Shown here: in pieces, positions 1-5,799 of the stretch
Position numbering within the stretch: the stretch's first letter is position 1
How the letters are laid out: every line of letters begins with the position of its first letter
Assembly: GCA_018968995.1 (NCBI GenBank)
Contig: JAGWZD010000104.1
Coordinates: 1 to 7,220 of the forward strand
Direction of reading: 5' to 3'
Source of the DNA: Bdellovibrionales bacterium
GTDB lineage: Bacteria > Bdellovibrionota > UBA1018
DNA length: 7,220 bases
Notes under the pieces: generated by a model
The model's input: the letters and a program-made list of their open reading frames with translations, nothing else
Told to the model about the DNA's origin: nothing
Database searches by the model: none
Program-made: the position numbers and the translations under genes

Positions 1-655
1 CCAAACGATCATCGCTATTGGATAGCGGGTCGCCTCCCGAAATCACCACGTCGCGAATTTCTTTGTGAGCGGCGATGTAGGCCAAGCCATCCTCAAGCTG
101 CTTGGTTTGAGCAGCCGACGAAGGATCTGAAACTTTTCTCTTTCGTGTGCAATGGCGGCAATACACGGGGCAATTGTGAGTCGTATAAAACAGCACTCGG
201 TCGGGGTACCGATGGGTGACGCCAGGAACCGGCATGTCGCGCTCTTCTCCTAGTGGATCCTCAAGATCGGCCGGAGAAACGAACAGCTCACCCATCTTCG
301 GAACTGACTGCAACCGAATCGGGCAGTTCGGGTCGTCTTTATCCATGAGCGACGCGTAATAAGGGGTAATCCCCATGTTGAACTCTTCGTGGGATTTGGC
401 AAACGCCTCACGCTCGTCCTGGGTCACATTGATGACTTTTTCCAGAACGTCGAACGACTTGATGCGCTTTTGCTGTTGCCAGACCCAGTTATTCCAGTCC
501 TTTTCAGGAGCATCGGTCCAGATCTCCGGACGAGGGATAGACTTAAAGCGGTCGCGCACTGTGTTTTTGGTGACGATATCGTAGGCCATGTCCGGAAACT
601 GCCAGAGTCCCGCGGCCTTGTAAACCCCGTGAGCAAGGTCTATGGTCTTGCTCAT
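1..655 (-). CDS. kamA: Lysine 2,3-aminomutase family radical SAM enzyme, N-terminal part (3' end outside window)
   Basis: 218 codons are readable from ATG at 655-653 to the window edge; the frame stays open, so the gene is cut, not broken. Members of this family are PLP-dependent radical SAM enzymes that shift an amino group from C2 to C3 of lysine or a similar amino acid (glutamate in some). The [4Fe-4S]/SAM motif CxxxCxxC is C162, C166, C169, followed by HCTRKR, which is typical of KamA and unlike the RYCFRR form of EpmB. Other family blocks are ITPYYASLMD (96-105), DLEDPL (130-135), PVPGVTHRYPDRVLF (142-156) and SGGDPL (206-211). PLP-lysine and substrate residues lie beyond the window, so lysine versus another substrate cannot be decided. 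The product has about 30 residues before the usual KamA N-terminus; Met23 (589-587) is an alternative start. No strong Shine-Dalgarno precedes either start. It diverges from exbB with overlapping start codons. Confidence 0.85.
   Translation of the reverse strand, partial: MSKTIDLAHGVYKAAGLWQFPDMAYDIVTKNTVRDRFKSIPRPEIWTDAPEKDWNNWVWQQQKRIKSFDVLEKVINVTQDEREAFAKSHEEFNMGITPYYASLMDKDDPNCPIRLQSVPKMGELFVSPADLEDPLGEERDMPVPGVTHRYPDRVLFYTTHNCPVYCRHCTRKRKVSDPSSAAQTKQLEDGLAYIAAHKEIRDVVISGGDPLSNSDDRL
618..646 (+). promoter_or_regulatory. Weak candidate promoter for exbBD inside kamA
   Basis: TTGTAA at 618-623 and TATGGT at 641-646 are 17 bp apart. Each matches 4 of 6 bases of the sigma-70 consensus. Initiation would fall at about 653-654, on the A of the exbB ATG, giving a leaderless mRNA. 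This is a weak match found by eye. Its only support is that exbB has no spacer upstream, so its promoter must lie within the opposing kamA coding sequence. Confidence 0.2.
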
Positions 656-1301
656 GTTGTCTAATCTCTTTCTCAGTATCTCTCTGGTTGGGGCCGAGTG
701 GGTTCTTTATGCTCTAGTGGCCGTCTCGGTCTTATCGGTGGCCGTCATGATCGAGCGCTGGAAGTACTACCAAGGCGCCCTGAGAGGCCTTTCGGATTTC
801 CGAGCAGAGCTCAGAACCCTGGTGGCCAATGGAAAACACGACGAAGCTTTCGTAAAGGCGGAAACCCGTCGAAAAACTCAGGAGCAGCAATCTTCGCGCG
901 ATCTAGAAACAGATCTCGCGGCTACTCTTTTAAAGTTGAAGGGATCTCGCCCCGAAATCCTCAATGAGGCTGCTCAAGACACCGTAATCCGGGCCAAGAT
1001 CGAGTGGGAACGTTCGCTTCCCGTGCTGGCCACCATTGGATCGAACTCTCCTTTTCTGGGTCTTTTTGGAACGGTTCTAGGCATTATCAAAGCATTTCAT
1101 GACCTAGCGCATCAGTCGGCTGGAGGCGCAAGCTCTGTGGTGATGGCCGGCGTTTCCGAGGCCTTGATTGCCACTGCCGTCGGCATCTTAGTGGCCCTTC
1201 CTGCTGTTGTGGCCTTCAATCTTTTTCAGCGTAAAGTGCGCTCGGCCGTGGCCGAGGCCGAAGCTCTGAAAAGCTACCTCGTTGGTAAACTTTCAGGCTG
1301 A
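654..1301 (+). CDS. exbB: ExbB/TolQ/MotA-family proton channel protein
   Basis: The product is 215 residues from the ATG at 654 (219 if the in-frame ATG at 642 is used). ExbB forms the inner-membrane pentamer around an ExbD dimer and couples proton flow to TonB-type work at the outer membrane. The sequence shows the expected three membrane segments. The first is VLYALVAVSVLSVAVMIE, followed by a charged cytoplasmic loop. The second is around NSPFLGLFGTVLGIIKAF, and the third is SEALIATAVGILVALPAVVAFN, ending in a charged tail. The GTVxGI and EALxATAxGI signatures carry the conserved Thr residues lining the proton path. AAGG at 635-638 is 3 nt from the 642 start and 15 nt from 654; neither is ideal. 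654 is preferred because it trims overlap with divergent kamA to the two start codons. exbD follows after 12 bp. TolQ is a possible alternative name. Confidence 0.88.
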   Translation: MLSNLFLSISLVGAEWVLYALVAVSVLSVAVMIERWKYYQGALRGLSDFRAELRTLVANGKHDEAFVKAETRRKTQEQQSSRDLETDLAATLLKLKGSRPEILNEAAQDTVIRAKIEWERSLPVLATIGSNSPFLGLFGTVLGIIKAFHDLAHQSAGGASSVVMAGVSEALIATAVGILVALPAVVAFNLFQRKVRSAVAEAEALKSYLVGKLSG

Positions 1302-1313
1302 GGCATTGATTTC

Positions 1314-1745
1314 ATGGCTGGATCAAACTTTGGTGGATCAGACGAAGGATTTTTCTCAGAAATCAACATCACTCCGCTCGTGGATGTGGTGCTGGTTCTG
1401 CTGATTATTTTTATGATCACCGCACCGGTCATCTATCAGTCGGCCATTAAAGTGCAGCTCCCGAAGACGAAAACGGGCGAAGGTCAGCAGAAATCGCCGT
1501 TTCAGTTTTCAATCGATAAATCGGGTGACCTTCACCTGGGTGAAGAGACCGTGAAAGATTGGGGCAGCCTCCCCGAGCGAATCGCTAAACTGGGCGCGGG
1601 AAAAGATCTGACTCAAGAAACCGCCTCAATCAGTGCAGACCAAACGGCTCAGCATGGGCAAGTCATGAAACTCATCGATCTGCTTCGTCAGTCTGGCATC
1701 ACTCGCTTTGCGCTCAACGTAGAGTCGAGCTCGCCAGCAAAGTAA
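1314..1745 (+). CDS. exbD: ExbD/TolR-family biopolymer transport protein
   Basis: A 143-residue protein of normal ExbD length. A short cytoplasmic N-terminus leads into INITPLVDVVLVLLIIFMIT (17-36), the single membrane helix with the family signature. Asp24 in it is the protonatable residue equivalent to Asp25 of E. coli ExbD. Residues from about 45 to the end form the periplasmic domain (VQLPKT..., a DGxLHLGE-like strand around 70-78, and the usual ALNVES-type final strand). It works as a dimer inside the ExbB pentamer. The start is preceded by GAGG at 1300-1303, overlapping the exbB stop, with a 10-nt spacer. The 12-bp gap implies co-transcription with exbB. No tonB, tolA or receptor gene is present, so whether it drives TonB, Tol or another partner is open. 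It converges on cinA with 6 bp between stops. Confidence 0.88.
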   Translation: MAGSNFGGSDEGFFSEINITPLVDVVLVLLIIFMITAPVIYQSAIKVQLPKTKTGEGQQKSPFQFSIDKSGDLHLGEETVKDWGSLPERIAKLGAGKDLTQETASISADQTAQHGQVMKLIDLLRQSGITRFALNVESSSPAK

Positions 1746-1751
1746 GCCTAT

Positions 1752-2963
1752 CTAAATCGTCATTGAAGCATGAAAAAGCCACTCGACTTGGTACTTCTCT
1801 TGTCGCTCGCGAAGAAACGACTGGTAAGGACAACGCTGCCCGCGAATCTCAATTTGGCTACCACCTGAGACGGGCTTACGAACTCCCCAGGGAAACTCTT
1901 GGTAAGGGTCAATGGCCCCGAGCACGAACGTGGTCCGATCTGCGGGAGCAGAGTTCAGCTCGCCCTGAACAAACCCCACTGATGCCGCAGCAGGAACCAC
2001 TGGAATCTGCACAATCTCGATTTTCCTGGATTCAAAAACCTTCATCCGCTCTTCGCTACTTCTTGCCCAAGCCCAAAGTCGCTCCGAGAGCCACCCGTGG
2101 GTGGCCCCGTCAACGAATCGAAGCGCCCCATCATGCGAGGCAAAGAACCGATCTAAGAGATCTTCGTTATTTCGGGTGATCGTCCAGGGCGCGAGTTTGA
2201 TCTCGAGCTCATGAATGGCTCGAGCAATACTGGGCTCACTCGCCACGTGACCGATAGGCACCCAAATCTTCACTTCCACGTACGGAGGCGTGGCTCGGTA
2301 ACCGGTAATCAGCGGAGTGCCCTTCACGATCTTCTCCACCCACTCGCCCAGCTCTGCTTCACTTCGACCCAAAACCTGCCACTTGAGAGGCTCAATGGGC
2401 GCAAAATCGCCAAATCGATTTTTTAGCCAGGGAGCGATGTGATCGGTCCAAACCGCATCAATCTCTCGAGGCGGCCCGGGAAGAACAATCACAGCGCAGT
2501 TCTGCCCCTCGAGCAAAAATCCGTCGGCGGTTCCTTCACGATTGGGCAGCACTCGGGCTCCCTTCGGGTAATAAGCCTGCTGCTTGTTGGATTCTGGCGC
2601 TTCAAGACCACGACGTTTTAGACGCTCGACGATTTTTGTCCAAGACGATTCGTGCCACTGAAGAGGTGCACCCCACCACTCCGAGATCACATCCCTTGTG
2701 AAATCGTCTGTGGTTGGACCCAATCCTCCGGTGATGATGATGAGCTTTCCGTGCCGCTGTGCGAGCATCATGGCTTCAAGCATCAGCTTTCGCTCATCAG
2801 GAACCGTCAGGTGCCAGGAAACGGGAATTCCGCAGGCCTCGAGCTTTTTTGAAATCCAGGCCGCGTTTCGATTGGTGATCTGTCCGCTCGTAAGCTCTGT
2901 GCCAATGGCAAGATACACCGCACGCGGAGCTCCGGGTTGAGAAAGCTTTGGGGAATCCAGCAT
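1752..2963 (-). CDS. cinA: CinA-like protein: intact N-terminal nucleotide-binding domain, decayed PncC domain
   Basis: 403 residues, close to normal CinA length. The N-terminal COG1058 domain (MoaB/MogA fold; ADP-ribose pyrophosphatase activity in characterised CinA) is well kept. It has AIGTELTSGQITNRNA (19-34), TGGLGPTTDDFTRD (78-91), ARVLPNREGTADGF (136-149) and LPGPPREI (161-168). The middle domain ends around 260. The C-terminal part (about 265-403) sits where PncC, the NMN deamidase, should be, but its motifs are gone. The ESCTGG stretch reads DGATHG (285-290), with Gly in place of the Ser, and the TGIAGP stretch reads LGAIDP (348-353). Deamidase activity is therefore unlikely (inference). 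Residual order, such as SERL after the first motif and KPV (363-365), shows it is a diverged PncC and not an unrelated tail. It is last in the feo cluster, 15 bp after the miniprotein, with no clear Shine-Dalgarno. Confidence 0.85.
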   Translation of the reverse strand: MLDSPKLSQPGAPRAVYLAIGTELTSGQITNRNAAWISKKLEACGIPVSWHLTVPDERKLMLEAMMLAQRHGKLIIITGGLGPTTDDFTRDVISEWWGAPLQWHESSWTKIVERLKRRGLEAPESNKQQAYYPKGARVLPNREGTADGFLLEGQNCAVIVLPGPPREIDAVWTDHIAPWLKNRFGDFAPIEPLKWQVLGRSEAELGEWVEKIVKGTPLITGYRATPPYVEVKIWVPIGHVASEPSIARAIHELEIKLAPWTITRNNEDLLDRFFASHDGALRFVDGATHGWLSERLWAWARSSEERMKVFESRKIEIVQIPVVPAAASVGFVQGELNSAPADRTTFVLGAIDPYQEFPWGVRKPVSGGSQIEIRGQRCPYQSFLRERQEKYQVEWLFHASMTI

Positions 2964-2978
2964 GAGCAGAATGCTACT

Positions 2979-3149
2979 TCAGTGGCAGCGTTTTCCAAAA
3001 CGAAGACGCATCGCCAGACGCACCTTTCCACGCTTGAGAAGCCAGCCCGATACGGGCCCAACCCAAAGCCATCGGGTTCCTCGCTGCAGCCAGTACAGCC
3101 CCAGGAGTGCCATCAATCCAAAGACTGCCTGCTCTTGACTCACCAGCAT
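2979..3149 (-). CDS. Small basic membrane protein coupled to feoB
   Basis: A 56-residue frame begins at the ATG sharing its A with the feoB stop (TGATG, 3151-3147) and ends 15 bp before cinA, filling what would otherwise be a 185-bp hole in the cluster. The protein has a hydrophobic stretch at about 8-20 (AVFGLMALLGLYW), a second Trp-rich stretch at 27-38, and a strongly basic tail (KRGKVRLAMRLRFGKRCH, eight Lys/Arg). This suggests an inner-membrane miniprotein with its tail in the cytoplasm. There is no ideal Shine-Dalgarno (only G-rich feoB sequence), so translation would depend on termination-reinitiation. Known small partners of FeoB include FeoC, a winged-helix protein, and Cys-rich FeoB-associated membrane peptides. 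This one has a single Cys (C55) and matches neither clearly. The same frame is also open upstream through the end of feoB, so a chance frame is possible. Confidence 0.5.
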   Translation of the reverse strand: MLVSQEQAVFGLMALLGLYWLQRGTRWLWVGPVSGWLLKRGKVRLAMRLRFGKRCH

Positions 3150-5068
3150 CAGCCGCCCCACCCGAACCCGCTCACCAGGCGGTACGTCAGGAACGAGGCC
3201 AAGTAAGCCAGCGCCGTCATGTACACTAATAAAAAAATCGACCACCGCCAGGAATTCGTTTCCCGACGAACCACCGCCAACGTCGACAGACACTGAGGGG
3301 CAAACACGTACCACACCATCAAGCTCAAAGCCGTTGCCAGAGTCCAGCTGGCCGCCAACCGCTCACTGAGAGCACTCTCGACGGTCGCTTCATCCCCCTC
3401 GATGGCGTAAACGGTGGCTAAAGCGCTAACCATCACCTCTCGTGCTGCAAAGCCTGGAATCAAGGCAATGCCCACTCGCCAATCAAATCCAAGCGGCCTC
3501 AAAAGAGGTTCGACCGCATGCCCCAGTGTTCCTGCATAGCTGGAATGAATGGCAGGCATGACGCTGGCTTGGTTCTGCTGCCCCTGGGCGGGAACCTTTG
3601 GATAGGACGATAAAAACCAAACCAAAACCGATAGCGACAAAATGACTGTTCCTGCTCGCCGAAGAAAAATCTTCGTGCGTTCGACCAGTCCGAGCACCAC
3701 ACCCCTCAAACTCGGCATTTTATATGTGGGCAGTTCCATCAGGAGCGTTGGCTTAGGGCCCTTTAAAACCGTTCGTCGAAAAACCCAGGCCATCGTGAGC
3801 GGGGCCAGGGTACCCAACAGATAAAGTGCAAACAGCACCGCCCCTTGAGTTCGAAACGGACCCAAAAACGGACGATCAGGAACAAACGCACCAACAAGCA
3901 ACGTGTAAACTGGAAGACGAGCCGAGCATGTCGTCAGCGGAGCTACCAGAATTGTCGCGAGTCGGTCACGAGGATTTGCAATCGTTCGAGTAGAGAGAAT
4001 CCCGGGAATTGCACAAGCATAAGACGATAGAAGCGGAATAAATGCTCGGCCATGTAGCCCCACCCCACCCATGATTCGGTCCATCATGAATGCGGCTCGG
4101 GCGAGGTAACCGGAATCTTCAAGCACTAAAATGAAGGCAAACAAAATAAGAATCTGCGGAAGAAAAACCACCACAGATCCAACGCCAGAAATGACACCAT
4201 TCACCAGCAAGTCTTTCAGGGGGCCATCTGCCATCAAAGATCCTACCCAAACCCCAAAGGCACTCACGCCTGATTCAATCCAGTCGGCAGGAAGAGAGGC
4301 CCAAGAAAAAATGGCCTGAAAAATCAACGCCAGAACAAGCGCTAAGATACTTAAACCAAAAATAGGGTGCAAAAATAGGCGATCCAATCGCTCTGTCCAA
4401 AGAGAAGGTGCCGTGGATCGTCGGGTGCTTTTTCTTAAAATTCGATCTACTTCGTTAAAACGATCTCGAACAGCGCTCGCTTCCGGCTTGCTCCACGTTT
4501 GGACGCCAGTTTTCGTTTTTGATCGTGATTCCTGAGCCACTCTATCAATTGCCAAATTCACGGCTGTCACAATCTGGTCAGTCCCCGTATTTTTTACGGC
4601 AACGGTAGGAATCACCGGAATCTGCAGCTCATTTGAAAACGTCTCTAGATCTAAATCGAGACCTCGCTTTTTGGCTAGATCCATCATGTTCAGTGCAAGC
4701 ACCAACGGCACCTTCAGCTCACGGAGTTCCAGCACTAGGCCTAGGTTTCGCTCGAGATTAGTGGCATCCACCACCACAATTAAAGCTGCTGGCGGCGCTT
4801 CACCCTGAATCCGACCTAAAAGAACATCGCGAGTGATTTCTTCATCTGGAGTACGAGCATCTAAACTATAAGTTCCAGGAAGATCTAAGACTCGAAGCAC
4901 ACGCCCATCAGGAAGAGGAATCGCCCCTTCTTTGCGTTCAACGGTTACTCCAGGATAATTCGCCACTTTCTGCCTAGATCCTGTCAACGCATTGAAAAGC
5001 GATGTCTTCCCGCTATTGGGTAGCCCCGCGAGAGCAATCAATGAGGAACTCTGAAGCGAGACGCTCAT
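3149..5068 (-). CDS. feoB: Ferrous iron transporter FeoB
   Basis: A 639-residue inner-membrane Fe(II) transporter with an N-terminal GTPase. G motifs are complete: G1 GLPNSGKT (15-22), G2 Thr42 in NYPGVTVE, G3 DLPG (62-65), G4 NMMD (127-130) and a G5-like segment near 156-161. A helical spacer domain (about 165-230) precedes the membrane region. The two Gate regions are recognisable: YACAIPGILSTRTI (350-363) with APLTTCSARLPVYTLL (376-391), and IPGFAAREVMVSAL (537-550). The ending VFAPQCLSTLAVVRRETNSW (588-607) plus a final helix is typical. It is shorter than E. coli FeoB (about 770 residues) and lacks a C-terminal cytoplasmic extension. The ATG overlaps the feoA stop (ATGA), preceded by a very strong ribosome binding site. 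The stop overlaps the start of a miniprotein gene. Confidence 0.96.
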   Translation of the reverse strand: MSVSLQSSSLIALAGLPNSGKTSLFNALTGSRQKVANYPGVTVERKEGAIPLPDGRVLRVLDLPGTYSLDARTPDEEITRDVLLGRIQGEAPPAALIVVVDATNLERNLGLVLELRELKVPLVLALNMMDLAKKRGLDLDLETFSNELQIPVIPTVAVKNTGTDQIVTAVNLAIDRVAQESRSKTKTGVQTWSKPEASAVRDRFNEVDRILRKSTRRSTAPSLWTERLDRLFLHPIFGLSILALVLALIFQAIFSWASLPADWIESGVSAFGVWVGSLMADGPLKDLLVNGVISGVGSVVVFLPQILILFAFILVLEDSGYLARAAFMMDRIMGGVGLHGRAFIPLLSSYACAIPGILSTRTIANPRDRLATILVAPLTTCSARLPVYTLLVGAFVPDRPFLGPFRTQGAVLFALYLLGTLAPLTMAWVFRRTVLKGPKPTLLMELPTYKMPSLRGVVLGLVERTKIFLRRAGTVILSLSVLVWFLSSYPKVPAQGQQNQASVMPAIHSSYAGTLGHAVEPLLRPLGFDWRVGIALIPGFAAREVMVSALATVYAIEGDEATVESALSERLAASWTLATALSLMVWYVFAPQCLSTLAVVRRETNSWRWSIFLLVYMTALAYLASFLTYRLVSGFGWGG

Positions 5069-5328
5069 GAAGCACCTCCTGAATCTGAAAGCTCGACCGT
5101 GATTCCTGCGGCCTCCTGACGGCGAAGCGCAATAAGCGCTCCCCGAACCTCAACAGCAATCGGATCTCCGCCAAGCGGAGCTTGGTGAACCACACGCACC
5201 ATACTTCCTTCGATTAAACCCATCTCTAAGAGGTTCCGGACCAAATCCTCGCTTGAGGCGCTGACCGATATGATCCGAGCTCGAACACCCTTTTTCAACT
5301 GACCCAAAGGAAGACTCTTTTTGCTCAC
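5065..5328 (-). CDS. feoA: FeoA, SH3-like partner of the Fe(II) transporter
   Basis: An 87-residue cytoplasmic protein of normal FeoA length. FeoA proteins are SH3-fold partners required for full FeoB function. The family pattern is clear: LPLGQLKKGVRARI at the start, LVRNLLEMGLIEGSMVRVVHQAPLGGDPIAVEVRG in the middle (29-63) and LIALRRQEAAGITVE at the end. It starts with GTG at 5328-5326, chosen because GGAGGA stands 6 nt upstream and because the codon overlaps the TGA of the upstream regulator in a GTGA. Its own stop overlaps the feoB ATG (ATGA). Both overlaps are 4 bp and indicate one mRNA with coupled translation. Confidence 0.93.
   Translation of the reverse strand: MSKKSLPLGQLKKGVRARIISVSASSEDLVRNLLEMGLIEGSMVRVVHQAPLGGDPIAVEVRGALIALRRQEAAGITVELSDSGGAS
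5073..5080 (-). promoter_or_regulatory. Strong ribosome binding site for feoB
   Basis: AGGAGGTG on the minus strand lies inside the last codons of feoA, with 6 nt between AGGAGG and the feoB ATG. It is the best Shine-Dalgarno match in the window and suggests that feoB is initiated efficiently in its own right, not only by reinitiation. Confidence 0.85.
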
Positions 5329-5708
5329 AGAAGATCCTCCACATGCTCAATGCCTTCGTGAAGAAGTCGAGTGATATGATCATCATCGAGCGAGTAAAAC
5401 GAAGTGCGTCCGGAGCGGCGCACCTTAACCAATCGCAAGTTGCGCAGCATTCGAAGATGATGACTCACCGCTGGCTGACTCATCTCGAGAAGCACAGCGA
5501 TATCCCCCACCGAAAACTCTCCCTTAGAAAGAGCCCAAACAATTTGAACCCGGCTCGAATCGCCAAGTGCCTGAAACGTTGAGGCTAGCAGAGTAAAAAG
5601 CTCTTTGTTGCGAAGGCCCGAAAGAAGCTCTTTACGTCCTAAAGACCGCGTCGCTACTCCCGCTGAAAACTTACTGGGGGCCGGTGCCCCCTGGGTGGAA
5701 CTGCTCAT
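5325..5708 (-). CDS. ArsR/SmtB-family metal-sensing repressor, alpha-5 site type
   Basis: 127 residues. A low-complexity N-terminal extension (1-37) leads into the winged-helix fold. FQALGDSSRVQIVWAL (45-60) is the family's opening helix, and SVGDIAVLLEMSQPAVSHHLRMLRNLRLV (66-94) is the DNA-reading helix-turn-helix. VRRSGRTSFYSLD (96-108) is the wing. The last helix carries D109-x-H111, then ten residues, H122-x2-D125. This is the spacing of the SmtB/CzrA alpha-5 site (Asp104, His106, His117, Glu120 in SmtB), with Asp for the final Glu/His. The protein has no cysteine, so thiol (alpha-3) sensing as in ArsR/CadC is ruled out. It is the first gene of the feo operon and shares a GTGA with feoA, so it probably autoregulates feoAB. 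The sensed metal (Zn, Fe, Mn, Co) is not readable. ATG 5708-5706 is the only usable start: a stop lies upstream and no ATG, GTG or TTG follows before the fold. Confidence 0.9.
   Translation of the reverse strand: MSSSTQGAPAPSKFSAGVATRSLGRKELLSGLRNKELFTLLASTFQALGDSSRVQIVWALSKGEFSVGDIAVLLEMSQPAVSHHLRMLRNLRLVKVRRSGRTSFYSLDDDHITRLLHEGIEHVEDLL
5335..5340 (-). promoter_or_regulatory. Ribosome binding site for feoA
   Basis: GGAGGA on the minus strand lies within the last codons of the regulator gene, 6 nt before the feoA GTG. It settles the GTG at 5328-5326 as the start. Confidence 0.8.
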
Positions 5709-5731
5709 ATATAAATGGATGCTTATATATG
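5706..5731. promoter_or_regulatory. 26-bp inverted repeat, candidate operator of the ArsR-type regulator
   Basis: CATATATAA (5706-5714) and TTATATATG (5723-5731) are perfect 9-bp arms separated by 8 bp. The whole element is 26 bp, which can be read as the 12-2-12 geometry known for ArsR/SmtB operators. The left arm contains the regulator's own start codon (CAT, 5706-5708), so a bound repressor would cover the start of the gene. A second, overlapping dyad (5719-5734, ATGC and GCAT ends, one mismatch per half) is nested in it. The element is also the upstream edge of the divergent membrane-protein gene. The operator role is inferred from symmetry, position and the adjacent repressor gene. Confidence 0.65.
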
Positions 5732-5748
5732 CATGCGTTCAAAGTCAA
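5722..5748 (-). promoter_or_regulatory. Candidate promoter of the arsR-feoAB operon
   Basis: On the minus strand, TTGACT (5748-5743) is a 5-of-6 match to the -35 box. TATAAG (5727-5722) is a possible -10 box, 15 bp downstream, which is short of the usual 16-18. The -10 lies in the distal arm of the 26-bp inverted repeat, so repressor binding would occlude it. Initiation would fall about 7 nt before the ATG, leaving almost no leader. This agrees with the absence of any Shine-Dalgarno before that start. Confidence 0.4.
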
Positions 5749-5799
5749 GATTCCTGAAAACATTCCCAAAGCATTGAAAATCCGTGAGATTGAGCGGTC

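Noticed and set aside
389..664. Plus-strand 91-residue frame opposite kamA
   Set aside because: The minus strand here encodes unmistakable KamA family sequence; this frame has no independent support.
1726..1770. Rho-independent terminator between exbD and cinA
   Set aside because: Only 6 bp separate the stops, and no GC-rich hairpin followed by a T-run was found on either strand.
1763..2940. Plus-strand frames opposite cinA (138, 71, 66 and 80 residues)
   Set aside because: These are antisense shadows of a well-recognised CinA and lack ribosome binding sites or motifs.
3150..3314. Upstream continuation of the miniprotein frame, making a 111-residue protein ending at 2979
   Set aside because: It overlaps highly conserved feoB C-terminal coding sequence, and its upstream residues are Gly/Val-rich shadow sequence. 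Only the part from the TGATG start is plausible.
4734..4746. Palindrome CTAGGCCTAG inside feoB
   Set aside because: It lies in coding sequence for a conserved part of the G domain and has no association with a promoter or terminator; probably incidental.
5709..5799. Fur box in the divergent spacer
   Set aside because: No stretch resembling the GATAAT-type 19-bp symmetric consensus was seen. The only dyads are the TATATA-rich ones assigned to the ArsR-type regulator.
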